A stretch of 58,694 nucleotides of DNA from Candidatus Staskawiczbacteria bacterium (GCA_903923535.1 CAIXXY010000056.1:1-58694); one strand, 5' to 3'; counted from the first letter of the stretch, positions 25,534 through 34,532 are shown. Numbers and translations: made by a program. The notes: generated by a model from the sequence alone, not told the origin.

Positions 25534-26811
25534 TTATTTTTCCTTATAAAAAGATTTAGTGAATGTAAGCAGTTTAGTCGGGTCTCCTTCGCCAAAAACT
25601 CCTGGAATTCCATGGCCGGCCTTTTTAAATCCCTGCTGTGCTAAATTATCGTCTTCATTTTCTGCGCTTATTGTTATTACATTTCTATCTTTATCTCGCG
25701 CAATTTGTTTTATGGCTTGCAATAAATTATCATTAGCCTTTTTATCGCCCTTTTTAGCTCCAGTCCAAAATACTGGCAAATCATTGTTATATATGCCCTC
25801 TGCATATATGGCAAAACTTTCCGGTTTTCCGTCTGCTCCGTTTATTGCCAATGAATGCCCTTTTAAAATTACATCCACATTTGGATTTTGCGCTAAAAGA
25901 ATATCCAGGCAAAGGCGGAATTCCTCAAATCTTTCAGGGCCGTAAATTTCTTGCGCCATTGTTAATACCTGATCTTTATTTTGAGCTGTAATTTCTGTCG
26001 TATTCTGGGCACTTTCATTTTTTTGTCCAGGCTCTTCTGAGGCATCCAGATAGTAAACATTTAAATCTCTGCCCGGCCCAAAATAGTCTTTTATCGGAAG
26101 GCCCTCTTTGAATCCTGATTTTTTATACATGCTTACAGCTTTTTTTGAGACAGACCAGTCATCAGTATCTATTTCAAAATGGTCAGCTCCCCTCGATTTT
26201 GCCATATCTTCTGTCCATTGCAAAAAATATTTTCCTAAGCCCGTCCCCTGCGCCTTTTTGCTCACAGAATACCATCCCATTCCCATATTCATATTATGTT
26301 TTTCTTTGTCTAAGGAATCTCTTGTTGCAAAGCCTGCTCCTCCTTGAATATCAGTAGAATAGACCCCTGTCATGCCTAAAGGATTGTCTTTTGCATCAGT
26401 TGCAACATAATATTCTGCGTTTATAAAACCAGGAATTCCAGACTCTTTCTGGCTAAAATGTTTTTCAAGCGTACTTTTTAAATTTTCAAAAGAAACATCA
26501 TCCCAAGAATCTTTTAAACTTTCTAATGTGCTTTGAGCTAATTCTCTGGTTAGATATCTAACTTTGATTTCTATGGTTTCCCCTGATTTTTCGTTTTTCA
26601 GACTATGTTCAAACAAAATATCATTTGGATTTTCCAAATATTTTCTGATTTCTTCCTCTGAAATATTACCATTTGCCATTCTTGCATTTCTTTCTTTTTG
26701 ACTCTCCCTTGATGGTTCTGCATTTTCCGCCATTTTTTGCAATTGCTCAGAAATTGCTTTTTGCTCTGGTGTCTCTTTTTCAGGAGTTTCTTCTGTTTCT
26801 TGTTTTACCAT
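25534..26811 (-). CDS. GNAT acetyltransferase with shared N-terminal tag (member A)
   Basis: The tag MVKQETEETPEKETPEQKAI plus SEQLQKMAENAE is followed by a spacer. A GNAT domain follows at about residues 85-250: GWYSVSKKAQGTGLGKYFLQWTEDMA is the CoA-binding loop, and SKKAVSMYKKSGF is a typical closing motif. The C-terminal 170 residues (ITAQNKDQVLTMAQEIYG onward) resemble a second, degenerate GNAT, with NLAQQGFKKAGHG near its end. At 425 residues it may be a tandem acetyltransferase. It heads the three-gene cluster. Confidence 0.7.
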   Translation of the reverse strand: MVKQETEETPEKETPEQKAISEQLQKMAENAEPSRESQKERNARMANGNISEEEIRKYLENPNDILFEHSLKNEKSGETIEIKVRYLTRELAQSTLESLKDSWDDVSFENLKSTLEKHFSQKESGIPGFINAEYYVATDAKDNPLGMTGVYSTDIQGGAGFATRDSLDKEKHNMNMGMGWYSVSKKAQGTGLGKYFLQWTEDMAKSRGADHFEIDTDDWSVSKKAVSMYKKSGFKEGLPIKDYFGPGRDLNVYYLDASEEPGQKNESAQNTTEITAQNKDQVLTMAQEIYGPERFEEFRLCLDILLAQNPNVDVILKGHSLAINGADGKPESFAIYAEGIYNNDLPVFWTGAKKGDKKANDNLLQAIKQIARDKDRNVITISAENEDDNLAQQGFKKAGHGIPGVFGEGDPTKLLTFTKSFYKEK

Positions 26812-26876
26812 AAGCTTATTGTTTAATAATAAACCTTTTAATTTTAGCTTATTCTATTATAAATGATTTATCAAGA

Positions 26877-26909
26877 AAACAAAACCGCCATTTAGGCGGT
26901 TTTGTTTTA
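26877..26909 (-). terminator. Terminator downstream of tRNA-Lys
   Basis: AAAACAAAACCGCC and GGCGGTTTTGTTTT pair around ATTT, ahead of the tagged gene cluster. Confidence 0.7.
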
Positions 26910-26910
26910 T

Positions 26911-27000
26911 GTGCCCTTGCCGAGACTCCGCTAGGTCGGGAACTCCTGCTTCGACGGGCGGAAATATTTTCCTCCCGACCCCTCCTTAGAGTTCGAGTCT
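26911..27000 (-). repeat. Displaced tRNA-Lys 3' end within an imperfect hairpin
   Basis: GTGCCCTTGCCGAGACTC (26911-26928) repeats the 3' end of the tRNA-Lys gene exactly (27054-27071), 143 bases away and in the same orientation. The following bases differ from the tRNA. They form a hairpin (AGGTCGGGA / TCCCGACCC) whose far end, GAGTTCGAGTCT, again looks like a T-arm. It may be a tRNA remnant or an attachment-site scar. Confidence 0.6.
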
Positions 27001-27051
27001 TGTGCAGCAATACCAATAAAAAACAACCAGCTTTCGCCAGTTGTTTTTTAT

Positions 27052-27127
27052 TGGTGCCCTTGCCGAGACTCGAACTCGGAACCAATTCCTTAAAAGGGAA
27101 CTGCTCTACCAATTGAGCTACAAGGGC
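27052..27127 (-). tRNA. tRNA-Lys (UUU)
   Basis: The acceptor arms GCCCTTG and CAAGGGC are perfect. The D-arm AGCTCAATTGGTAGAGC is normal. The anticodon loop CTTTTAA within GTTCC/GGAAT gives anticodon UUU, and the T-arm CCGAG-TTCGAGT-CTCGG is intact. The discriminator A is followed by an encoded CCA. The CCA runs into a long terminator-like stem (ACCAATAAAAAACAAC and its complement) at about 27010-27054. Confidence 0.95.
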
Positions 27128-27257
27128 ATGCCAGATTTTGCTTTCGCAAAACTGGAATTTTAAATTTCTATTTAATTCCACAGAATTACAGCTATGTAAT
27201 AAGCGGTTCTATTTTTAATTTTAAATAATATTGTGTCGCTTCGCGACTTATTATAGC

Positions 27258-28361
27258 TTATAATCCTTCTTTTTTCAACTGCTCTAACAGCTTTTTTTGC
27301 TCTTTGGTCAGCTTTTTCGGGGTTTTTACTTTTAATTCAATATACAAATTTCCTCTGCCAAATCCGCCAAAACGAGGTATTCCTTTTCCTGAAATTCTTA
27401 AAACTTTCCCAGATTCTGTTCCTGCGGGAACTTGCAATAAAATATTCGTTCCTTCTAAAGATTTAATTTCTATTTCATCACCCAAAGCTGCCTGTGAAAA
27501 ACTGATTTCTGCCTGGCTGAACAAATCGTCTCCCTTTCTCTCAAAAACAGGATGCTGTTTTACAAATATTCTTGCAAAAAGATTTCCTGGCTTTGCTCCT
27601 TTTTTCCCTGCTTCTCCTTTTCCGTCGACTCTTATAACCTGGTTTGCATCAATTCCAGACGGAATATGTATTTCAATCGTTTCTTGCCCTTTTATTCTGC
27701 CTTCTCCTTTGCATACATTGCATGGCTTTTCAGGAATTGTTCCCTCGCCCTTACATTCCGGGCAGGTTGTCAAAGTTGTATAAGATCCGAAAACTGTTTT
27801 TCTGACCTGCTGAACCTGTCCTGTTCCTCTGCATGTAAAACATTCTTTTATTTTTGTGTCTGGCTCTGCTCCATTTCCCTGGCATCTTTGGCAGACAACC
27901 TGTTTTGTCAAAATTATTTTTTCAACAGATTCTTTTAATGTTCTTTCCAAAGGCAGTTCTATATCAACTTGTATATCTTTTCCTTTTTTAGAGTCTTTTT
28001 TTGTTGTTCTTCTGCCACCTCCAAATCCTCCGCCAAAAAATTCTTCAAATATATCGCCCACATCTGAAAAATCAAATTCAACATTTTCGCCCTGTTGCCT
28101 GTTTCCCCATGCCCAATTGAAACCCTGTCCTTCAAAAGGATTTCCTCCAGCTCCGCCTTGATCAAAAACTCGGCCATACTGGTCGTATTGAGCGCGTTTT
28201 GTCTTATCTGAAAGCACCTGATAAGCTTCATTTATCTCTTTGAATTTCTTTTCATCACCGCCTTTGTCCGGGTGATATTGGTGCGCCAGTTTATGAAACG
28301 CCTTTTTTATATCCTCTTGTGACGCATTCTTCGTCACTCCGAGGATTTCGTAGTAATCCAT
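27258..28361 (-). CDS. dnaJ: Chaperone DnaJ (Hsp40)
   Basis: Delivers substrates to DnaK and stimulates its ATPase. The J domain has YHPDKGG with the HPD triad (residue about 31). A Gly/Phe region follows ([15 protein letters not shown]). Four zinc motifs come next ([32 protein letters not shown]), then the two beta-sandwich substrate domains. At 367 residues it is a full type I DnaJ. It lies downstream of dnaK with a repeat element between them. Confidence 0.97.
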   Translation of the reverse strand: MDYYEILGVTKNASQEDIKKAFHKLAHQYHPDKGGDEKKFKEINEAYQVLSDKTKRAQYDQYGRVFDQGGAGGNPFEGQGFNWAWGNRQQGENVEFDFSDVGDIFEEFFGGGFGGGRRTTKKDSKKGKDIQVDIELPLERTLKESVEKIILTKQVVCQRCQGNGAEPDTKIKECFTCRGTGQVQQVRKTVFGSYTTLTTCPECKGEGTIPEKPCNVCKGEGRIKGQETIEIHIPSGIDANQVIRVDGKGEAGKKGAKPGNLFARIFVKQHPVFERKGDDLFSQAEISFSQAALGDEIEIKSLEGTNILLQVPAGTESGKVLRISGKGIPRFGGFGRGNLYIELKVKTPKKLTKEQKKLLEQLKKEGL

Positions 28362-28372
28362 TTTGTCGAATG

Positions 28373-28515
28373 TCTAATTAACCTAATTATACTAATTGAC
28401 CTAATCAAATGCCAATGACTAAATTCTAATGCCTAAAATTTTTGTAAATTAGATATTAGAAATTAATATTTGATTAGAATAATTAGAGCAATTAGAATAA
28501 TTAGAATAATTATTT
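28373..28515. repeat. CTAAT-rich hairpin repeat, copy 2 (between dnaK and dnaJ)
   Basis: This is the same family as 5751-5876, with the blocks CCTAATCAAATGCCAATGAC and TTAGAATAATTAGAGCAATT pairing across the loop. It fills the whole dnaK-dnaJ gap, from the dnaK stop to about 12 bases before the dnaJ ATG. Confidence 0.8.
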
Positions 28516-30396
28516 TTCCTCCGTATATTTTCCTTCCTCTACTTTCGGCTCCTCGCCATCTTTCGGTTTTTCATCTCCACTAGCTGGCGGAGCTTGCTGT
28601 TTGTATAATTCTGCTCCGATTTTCTGAATGGTTTCAGATAATTCCTGTGTCTTTGATTTAATATCCTCTATATTATCATTTTTCTGCGCATCTTTCAAAG
28701 CGCCTATCTTGTCTTCAATTTCTTTCTTGTCTTCTGGCTTTATTTTTTCTCCTGCGTCTTTCAAAGTTTTTTCGCAGGTATAAATCAAGGCATCTGCGGT
28801 ATTTTTAATTTCTATTACTTCCTGTTTCTTTTTATCTTCTGATGCGTGCGTTTCCGCATCTTTTTTCATCCTTTCAATTTCTTCTTTTGAAATTCCAGAT
28901 GAGCCCTCAATTCTTATCGACTGAATTTTATTCGTTGCCTTGTCTTTTGCAGAAACATTTAAAATTCCATTGGCGTCAATGTCAAAAGAAACTTCAATCT
29001 GCGGAAGCCCTCGTGGAGCTGGCGGAATTCCGTCTAAAATAAACCTTCCAAGAGTTTTGTTGTCTTGCGCCATTGGCCTCTCGCCCTGCAAAACATGCAC
29101 CTCAACAGATGTCTGGCTGTCAGCTGCCGTAGAAAATACTTGATTTTTGGCAGTTGGCACAGTAGTATTTTTTGCAATTAAAATTGTGTTGACTCCGCCA
29201 AAAGTTTCAATTCCCAATGACAAAGGAGTCACATCAAGCAACAAAACATCCCTTACATTCCCCTGCATAATTCCACCTTGCACAGCAGCCCCAATTGCCA
29301 CAACTTCATCAGGATTTACTTCTTTATTAGGTTCTTTTCCAAAATATTTTTTAACTTCTTCCTGAATTTTTGGCATTCTTGTCTGCCCGCCAACCAAAAC
29401 AATTTCATTTATGTCTTTTGGCTCAAGTCCCGCCTCTTTCATTGTTTTCTTTATCAAATCAATTGATTTATCAATGTCTTTGCCAACCATATCTTCCAGT
29501 TGCGCCCTTTTTAATTTCAAAAGCAAGTGCTTTGGCCCTGTTGCATCAGAAGTGATAAACGGCAAATTGATTTCTGTTTCCAAAGAAGAAGACAATTCAA
29601 TTTTTGCCTTTTCAGCAGATTCTTTTATTCTTTGCAAAGCCAAATTGTCTTTTTGCAAATCAACTCCGCTGTCTTTTTTAAATTCTTTAACAATCCAATC
29701 CATAATTTTCTGGTCAAAATCATCTCCGCCCAAATGCGTATCTCCTCCTGTGGCTTTTACTTCAACGGTATCTGCTCCAACATCCAAAATAGAAATATCA
29801 AAAGTTCCCCCGCCAAAATCATAAACCACAATTTTCTCATCTTTCTTTTTATTTAATCCGTAAGCTAAGGCAGCAGCCGTTGGCTCGTTTATAACCCTGT
29901 CCACTTTAAATCCTGCAATTTCTCCTGCAATTTTTGTAGCTTTTCTTTGCGAGTCGTCAAAATATGCCGGGCAAGTAATAATTGCTTCAGAAATTGTTTC
30001 TCCAATTTTTGCTTCTGCATCTGCCTTTAACTTCTGCAAAATCATTGCAGATATCTCGGCTGGGTTAAGCCATTTATCACCCATTTTAACATCTACTCCG
30101 CCGTCAGCTGATTCTTTAATTTCGTAAGGCAGTAATTTTTTGTCTCTCTGAACTTCCGGGTCAGAAAACTTTCTTCCAATCAATCTTTTAACAGAAAAAA
30201 TTGTATTCTGCGGATTTGTAACAGCCTGTCTTTTTGCCAAGACCCCAACTGTTCTTTCTCCTGTTTTTGAAATTGCAACAATAGACGGAGTTGTTCTGGC
30301 TCCTTCCTTGTTTTCAATTATCTTGGCCTCGCCCCCCTCAACGATAGCCATTGCACTGTTTGTTGTTCCTAAATCGATTCCTAATATTTTTGACAT
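28510..30396 (-). CDS. dnaK: Chaperone DnaK (Hsp70)
   Basis: An ATP-dependent protein-folding chaperone. The nucleotide-binding domain opens with [19 protein letters not shown] and contains [15 protein letters not shown] and [14 protein letters not shown]. The substrate-binding domain has [18 protein letters not shown]. The lid ends in an acidic tail. At 628 residues it is full length. Tandem AATTTGAAATT repeats lie just upstream. Four unrelated genes separate it from grpE. Confidence 0.98.
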   Translation of the reverse strand: MSKILGIDLGTTNSAMAIVEGGEAKIIENKEGARTTPSIVAISKTGERTVGVLAKRQAVTNPQNTIFSVKRLIGRKFSDPEVQRDKKLLPYEIKESADGGVDVKMGDKWLNPAEISAMILQKLKADAEAKIGETISEAIITCPAYFDDSQRKATKIAGEIAGFKVDRVINEPTAAALAYGLNKKKDEKIVVYDFGGGTFDISILDVGADTVEVKATGGDTHLGGDDFDQKIMDWIVKEFKKDSGVDLQKDNLALQRIKESAEKAKIELSSSLETEINLPFITSDATGPKHLLLKLKRAQLEDMVGKDIDKSIDLIKKTMKEAGLEPKDINEIVLVGGQTRMPKIQEEVKKYFGKEPNKEVNPDEVVAIGAAVQGGIMQGNVRDVLLLDVTPLSLGIETFGGVNTILIAKNTTVPTAKNQVFSTAADSQTSVEVHVLQGERPMAQDNKTLGRFILDGIPPAPRGLPQIEVSFDIDANGILNVSAKDKATNKIQSIRIEGSSGISKEEIERMKKDAETHASEDKKKQEVIEIKNTADALIYTCEKTLKDAGEKIKPEDKKEIEDKIGALKDAQKNDNIEDIKSKTQELSETIQKIGAELYKQQAPPASGDEKPKDGEEPKVEEGKYTEEK

Positions 30397-30495
30397 AATT
30401 TGAAATTTGAAATTTACAATTTGAAATCAATTTGAAAATAGAAATCAATTTGAAATTTACAATTTGATAACTTTATTTACTTTTTTTTATTAATT

Positions 30496-31062
30496 TTATT
30501 TTCCAAGATATGGATTAACTAAGGACAAAAAAAGTTTTAAGGATGAACATTGATTTCCACCGACATTACAATCTTGTATTCCGTTAATAACTTGATTATT
30601 AGGTGCAATGTTCTGAGTGTATTGACCCAGCCATTGATAATCTCCTTTAGGGTCTTTTTTTGAAACATCAACTAACGAGTAGTAAACCATCTCGTATGAA
30701 CTATCAGTAATACCTGGAATATTTGCGTTTACATATTGTTTTGTAAGTACGTAGCAACTACTATTATTTTGGTCATAATGATTTTCGTAAGATATGCTTT
30801 CTATTTTCATACTATTTGTGTCCTTTTGTTTATTCTTATAATCGTCAAAATAATTTTTTGCATCTGTATCGCATTTACTGCTCAAAGTTGTTATTGGAGT
30901 TTGAGCTGATGTATCAACTATGGTCTGATTATCCTGTGTCTGGCTATTTTCAAGAGGACTACTATTAGAACTTTTACCAAGATAATAAACACCAACAAGC
31001 ACAACAAAAATTATTATACCAAAAACTATAACGATAGGAATATAATTTTTTTCTTCTTCCAT
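30496..31062 (-). CDS. Membrane-anchored protein of unknown function
   Basis: An N-terminal helix (YIPIVIVFGIIIFVVLVGVYYLG, residues about 6-28) is followed by a Ser/Thr/Gln-rich linker. A small extracytoplasmic domain follows, with Cys in KCDTDAKNYFDD, SSCYVLTKQY, DCNVGGNQCSS. The Cys spacing suggests disulfides outside the cell. No family is recognised. It is the last gene of a four-gene block between grpE and dnaK. Confidence 0.6.
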   Translation of the reverse strand: MEEEKNYIPIVIVFGIIIFVVLVGVYYLGKSSNSSPLENSQTQDNQTIVDTSAQTPITTLSSKCDTDAKNYFDDYKNKQKDTNSMKIESISYENHYDQNNSSCYVLTKQYVNANIPGITDSSYEMVYYSLVDVSKKDPKGDYQWLGQYTQNIAPNNQVINGIQDCNVGGNQCSSLKLFLSLVNPYLGK

Positions 31063-31092
31063 AGATTTTATTTTTAATTAGTTATTAAATTT

Positions 31093-31590
31093 TTAATTTT
31101 GGTCGTTTAAATGTAATAATTGGTGATACCTATTCCCTTCGCCCGTTTTATATCCTCCCTCATTGATTTTTATTTCTTTAAAAATTTGCTGAACGCGCAC
31201 AACTTTTATTCCATTTTTTTCAAAAGCTTTGATAGTTTCGGCTTCTTCTTTTAATTTCCCGTGAACAAATATTTTTTCATATTTATTACCAACCAACTCG
31301 CGAACGACATTTCTAATTTTTTCACTATTAAATTTTTTATCAATATAGTTTTTTACCCCAGATTCAATTTCTAATACATTCCGCTTTTTTGCAGATGAAG
31401 AACCGCCGATATATCCAATTGGATTTGAACTACACTGAACCTCTACATGAATAGCATTATCAACGTTTTGCCTATTATTGAGTTTAACTGCTAAAATATC
31501 TACTTCATTAACACCAACTTTTAGATTTTTAATCACAAAATAACCCTTAGAATTGAGCCAGTCCGAAACAATATCTTCTATAATATCCAT
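31093..31590 (-). CDS. PD-(D/E)XK endonuclease-like protein
   Basis: GVNEVDILAVKLNNRQNVDNAIHVEVQCS (around residue 27) places Asp on one strand and Glu-x-Gln on the next, the layout of Mrr- and UPF0102-type nucleases. It is preceded by an N-terminal helix (DIIEDIVSDWLNSKGYFVIKNL) as in many such enzymes. The C-terminal half, with KYEKIFVHGKLKEEAETI and GIKVVRVQQIFKEI, looks like the rest of a Rossmann-type core. At 165 residues it is compact. It follows the protease gene by 11 bases, so the two are probably made together. Confidence 0.6.
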   Translation of the reverse strand: MDIIEDIVSDWLNSKGYFVIKNLKVGVNEVDILAVKLNNRQNVDNAIHVEVQCSSNPIGYIGGSSSAKKRNVLEIESGVKNYIDKKFNSEKIRNVVRELVGNKYEKIFVHGKLKEEAETIKAFEKNGIKVVRVQQIFKEIKINEGGYKTGEGNRYHQLLHLNDQN

Positions 31591-31601
31591 AATTTTATTT
31601 T

Positions 31602-32321
31602 TTAATTATTTAATAATTTTTTTACTAAATTTATTGGCTTTGCTCCGGCAATATGCATTGGTTCTCTTATATCCAAATTCGGCTGGATGTGTGATTGCGT
31701 CCTAAATGATATAGTCATAACTCCTATAACCTTGTTTGTTTCTACATCTATAAGCGGACAGCCACTATTTCCCGGATTGCTTATCGCATCAACTATAAAC
31801 CAATTTCTAGGATAATTTGTTTCTGTACCATCCCTTTTGATATTACTTATAATTCCTTTGTTTACCACAAGTGTTAAACCAAACCCGTCATTTATCAACT
31901 GAGCAGCATACGGAAAACCGACAAAATAGATATCTTGACCTATTTCAATTCTATCTGAATTTTCGTCTAGCTCTAATTTATTTATTTTAAAACCATCAAT
32001 CTTATCTAATTCAGTTTTATTTAATCTAAAAACAGCTATATCATTTTTGTCATCTTTTTTGTTTTCAAACAAAGTAATCGGTATCCAACTATACATTTCT
32101 ACTTCTTTCTTTATTTCCTTTATCATTACATTTGCTTTCAAACTTTTCTTTTGTTCGTCAGTAAGACCATTATAGACGTGTGCTGCGGTTATTATTTTCC
32201 CATCATCATCAAAAATGAAACCGCTACCGATAATTGTTATCTGATTTGGATTAGGGTTAAATCCTATCGCTACGACTGAATATTTTATATCTTTTATTTT
32301 TTCTTGTAATGTTTTTGCCAT
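31602..32321 (-). CDS. Trypsin-like serine protease, cytoplasmic
   Basis: A chymotrypsin fold with all three catalytic residues visible: His in IITAAHVYNG, Asp in DKNDIAVFRL and Ser in SNPGNSGCPLID. The N-terminus (KDIKYSVVAIGFNPNPNQITIIGSGFIFDDDGK) is the usual first barrel. There is no signal peptide or PDZ domain, unlike HtrA/Deg proteases, and at 239 residues it is just the protease domain. It lies between a small membrane protein and a nuclease-like protein, a pairing reminiscent of effector modules. Confidence 0.85.
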   Translation of the reverse strand: MAKTLQEKIKDIKYSVVAIGFNPNPNQITIIGSGFIFDDDGKIITAAHVYNGLTDEQKKSLKANVMIKEIKKEVEMYSWIPITLFENKKDDKNDIAVFRLNKTELDKIDGFKINKLELDENSDRIEIGQDIYFVGFPYAAQLINDGFGLTLVVNKGIISNIKRDGTETNYPRNWFIVDAISNPGNSGCPLIDVETNKVIGVMTISFRTQSHIQPNLDIREPMHIAGAKPINLVKKLLNN

Positions 32322-32333
32322 AAATTTTTATTT

Positions 32334-32621
32334 TTAATTGTTATTTTTTATTTGCGATTTTGCCGTAGTTGATTCTGTTTTATTTGTGTCAAATGTAGGA
32401 AGTTCTTTTTCTAGTCCAAATCCGAAAAAATTAAACTTTTTAATCTCGGGCATTATTATAATTATCATGCCCCCAACCGTGATAAGTAAAAAAATTACTA
32501 TAGTATTGTTTATTTTATTAAAATCTAAAATTAATCTGTATACTAAAATAATAAAAATAGTTAGTAATGCTAAAAATGTAATTATTTTTCCTAATCCCGT
32601 GAAGATATTTTTTATGTTCAT
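32334..32621 (-). CDS. Small two-helix membrane protein, 95 residues
   Basis: Two hydrophobic helices (IITFLALLTIFIILVYRLIL and TIVIFLLITVGGMIIIIMP) are joined by a short loop. A cytoplasmic tail follows (KKFNFFGFGLEKELPTFDTN). It starts the four-gene block and precedes the protease by 12 bases. No family is recognised; a membrane partner of the protease is a guess from position. Confidence 0.6.
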   Translation of the reverse strand: MNIKNIFTGLGKIITFLALLTIFIILVYRLILDFNKINNTIVIFLLITVGGMIIIIMPEIKKFNFFGFGLEKELPTFDTNKTESTTAKSQIKNNN

Positions 32622-32711
32622 TTTTTTATATATTATATTCCCAGTATGGTTGCCATTATTTTGAAATTTTTATCCCTCAAAATTCGCTGTGGCTCATTGC
32701 GGGATAAGTGT

Positions 32712-33218
32712 TCACTTCGTTACCCTTACCTTAGCGACGCGAATTACTTTTCCGTTTAATGTGTATCCGCGCTGGATTTCCTCAACAACCGAGCCAGTTT
32801 TCGCGGAGAACGGGTCTCCGCTGTTTTCATTTGGAATTTGGATTTTGGGATTTGTAACTTCCCCAATCGATTCCATCAAGTTCGGGTCGAACTCTTTATT
32901 TATGACTTCGATTGGGGTTATTCCCTCTTTTTTTAATAAATCTAAAAATTGTTTTTTAATCTGCGAAATTCCTTCGTCTTGAAGATGTGCTTCTGCCAAA
33001 TAGATATTATCCAAAATCGGCAAAAAATTTAAAATCAATTCTTCGTTGGCATATTTTGCCAAATTTCCAATCCTTTCCATTTCATCTTTTTTATAATTCA
33101 AAAAATCAGCGCGCTCCCTTTTCCAGCCATTGAGATACTCGTCACATTTCTTTTTTAATTCTTCCAATTCTTTTTCAAGCTTCTCTTCTTCTTTTATTAT
33201 TTTTTTATCTTCTGCCAT
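32712..33218 (-). CDS. grpE: Nucleotide exchange factor GrpE
   Basis: Releases ADP from DnaK. The N-terminal coiled coil (residues about 8-50, EEEKLEKELEELKKKCDEYL) leads to WKRERADFLNYKKDEMERI, ILNFLPILDNIYLA and the C-terminal beta domain, with GEVTNPKIQIP and VVEEIQRGYTLNGKVIRVAKVRV. At 168 residues it is normal. It lies downstream of hrcA and a GDPD gene, with a long hairpin in between. Confidence 0.96.
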   Translation of the reverse strand: MAEDKKIIKEEEKLEKELEELKKKCDEYLNGWKRERADFLNYKKDEMERIGNLAKYANEELILNFLPILDNIYLAEAHLQDEGISQIKKQFLDLLKKEGITPIEVINKEFDPNLMESIGEVTNPKIQIPNENSGDPFSAKTGSVVEEIQRGYTLNGKVIRVAKVRVTK

Positions 33219-33249
33219 AATTTTGCGAACTAAGTGAGCAACCCAGCCC

Positions 33250-33300
33250 TCTAAGCTATTGATATTATTTCCAGCATAGAGGGCTGGGTAAGTCTCGCTA
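33250..33300. repeat. Inverted repeat between the GDPD gene and grpE
   Basis: ACCCAGCCCTCTAAGCT and its near complement AGCATAGAGGGCTGGGT pair around a short AT-rich loop. Without a strong T-run it may be an mRNA processing or attenuation hairpin. Confidence 0.6.
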
Positions 33301-33308
33301 TCGCTCGC

Positions 33309-33992
33309 TTATATTTTATCTGGAAAGTTTGAACAAATATAATCTGCATTTATTTCTTTTGCTTTTTCAATTTCACCTGAATCATTTGCTGCAAAAACAA
33401 ATACTTTCAAACCCATTTTGTGCGCTTTTGCAACAAACTTGCTGTCTATGCGGTCTACCGGAACATTTACTGAATATGCTTTTATTTTCTTTGCAAAACC
33501 TAAAAATTCTATCGGGGGAATTACATTGCTTAAAACGCCTATTTTTATTTCAGGATCTTTGTTTTTTAATTGTTCAAGCTCATTATGATGATAAGAAGAA
33601 ATAATAAAATCATCATAATTCCAGCCATTCTCCTCAATATATTTTTCAATTATTGCCCTAACTTCCATTGCAGTATTTTTATCTTTAACCTCAATGCATA
33701 ATTTCACTTTTTTATCTACAAAATCCAACACCTCTGTCAAAGTAGATATTCTCTCTCCTTTTTCCATATTAAGGCCTTTTAACTCGGTTAATGTTTTATC
33801 TTCAATACGTCCTGAACCGTCTGTAGTTCTATCAACTGTTTCATCATGCATTACTACCACTTCCCCGCTTTTACAGACATGAACATCAAGCTCTATCATA
33901 TCAGCTCCCATATCTATTGCCTTTTTAAATGCCAGAAGAGTATTTTCCGGCTCATAACCCATCGCTCCCCTATGTGCAACTTTGAGTGGCAT
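33309..33992 (-). CDS. Glycerophosphodiester phosphodiesterase
   Basis: Hydrolyses glycerophosphodiesters to glycerol-3-phosphate and an alcohol. The TIM-barrel motifs are clear: VAHRGAMGYEPENTLLAFKKAI with the catalytic His, DMIELDVHVCKSGEVVVMHDETVDRTTDGSG with the second His and metal-binding Glu/Asp, LCIEVKDK, and VFVFAANDSGEIEKA near the end. At 227 residues it is full length and cytosolic (UgpQ-like). It sits one base after hrcA. Confidence 0.93.
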   Translation of the reverse strand: MPLKVAHRGAMGYEPENTLLAFKKAIDMGADMIELDVHVCKSGEVVVMHDETVDRTTDGSGRIEDKTLTELKGLNMEKGERISTLTEVLDFVDKKVKLCIEVKDKNTAMEVRAIIEKYIEENGWNYDDFIISSYHHNELEQLKNKDPEIKIGVLSNVIPPIEFLGFAKKIKAYSVNVPVDRIDSKFVAKAHKMGLKVFVFAANDSGEIEKAKEINADYICSNFPDKI

Positions 33993-33993
33993 A

Positions 33994-34488
33994 TTAAAAT
34001 TTTTCTAATTCTTTAATAATTTTATTAATTATATCAATGTTTCTGTCGTAGGTCATTCTAGATGGCCCAATTCTAATCAAAATCTCAAATAGGTCATCTT
34101 TTTCTGGTTCGCCAGAGATTGTTAAAGCTGAAGATGTTTCTGATAAAGACTTCATTAGCTCTTCTGCTAATCTCATTTCCTGTTCAATTTGTTGGTGAGC
34201 TGTCCTAATTTGTCGCACAATAAAATCTGAAAAGACCTTTTCACGTTCATTAGTAATTTTATCAGCAAAATATTTATACGCCTTTTTTGTAGGTACTCTG
34301 CCGGCTGACGTATGAGGCTGTTCTATATACCCTTCTTTTGTCAAAACCTGCAAATCATTTCTTATTGTTGCCCCGCAAACATCCAAATCAGCCACTTTTT
34401 TCAAAGCCTTTGAGCTTATAGGTTCAGCTGTGCTTATGTATTCTTTAATCAAAAAATCCAATAATTTTTCCTGTCTTTCTGTTATCAT
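33994..34488 (-). CDS. hrcA: Heat-shock repressor HrcA, C-terminally shortened
   Basis: Binds CIRCE operators and represses chaperone genes. The N-terminal winged helix is typical: ITERQEKLLDFLIKEYISTAEPISSKAL, ATIRNDLQVLTKEGYIEQPHTSAGRVPTKKAY. At 164 residues it stops where classic HrcA (about 340) would enter its GAF-like and dimerisation parts. Only a short helical tail ending RIGPSRMTYDRNIDIINKI remains. The stop is followed one base later by the GDPD gene, so this looks like a natural short form rather than a frameshift. The predicted RNA start falls on or next to the ATG, so the mRNA may be leaderless. Confidence 0.9.
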   Translation of the reverse strand: MITERQEKLLDFLIKEYISTAEPISSKALKKVADLDVCGATIRNDLQVLTKEGYIEQPHTSAGRVPTKKAYKYFADKITNEREKVFSDFIVRQIRTAHQQIEQEMRLAEELMKSLSETSSALTISGEPEKDDLFEILIRIGPSRMTYDRNIDIINKIIKELEKF

Positions 34489-34494
34489 ACCTGT

Positions 34495-34532
34495 ATATTA
34501 TAAAATTGTCAGTCCTGTGTCAAGAGTGCTAA
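34495..34532 (-). promoter_or_regulatory. CIRCE-like operator and promoter of hrcA
   Basis: On the minus strand TTAGCACTC is followed by a 9-base spacer and GACTGACAA. The first half is the exact CIRCE consensus and the second matches GAGTGCTAA at six of nine positions. TTGACA lies in the spacer (34518-34523) and TAATAT 17 bases further (34495-34500). HrcA bound here would cover the -35 box. Confidence 0.7.

Noticed and set aside
26849-27181. Long minus-strand open frame across tRNA-Lys
   Set aside because: It runs through an intact tRNA gene and its displaced copy. The translation is low-complexity and basic with no domain, so it is a chance frame.
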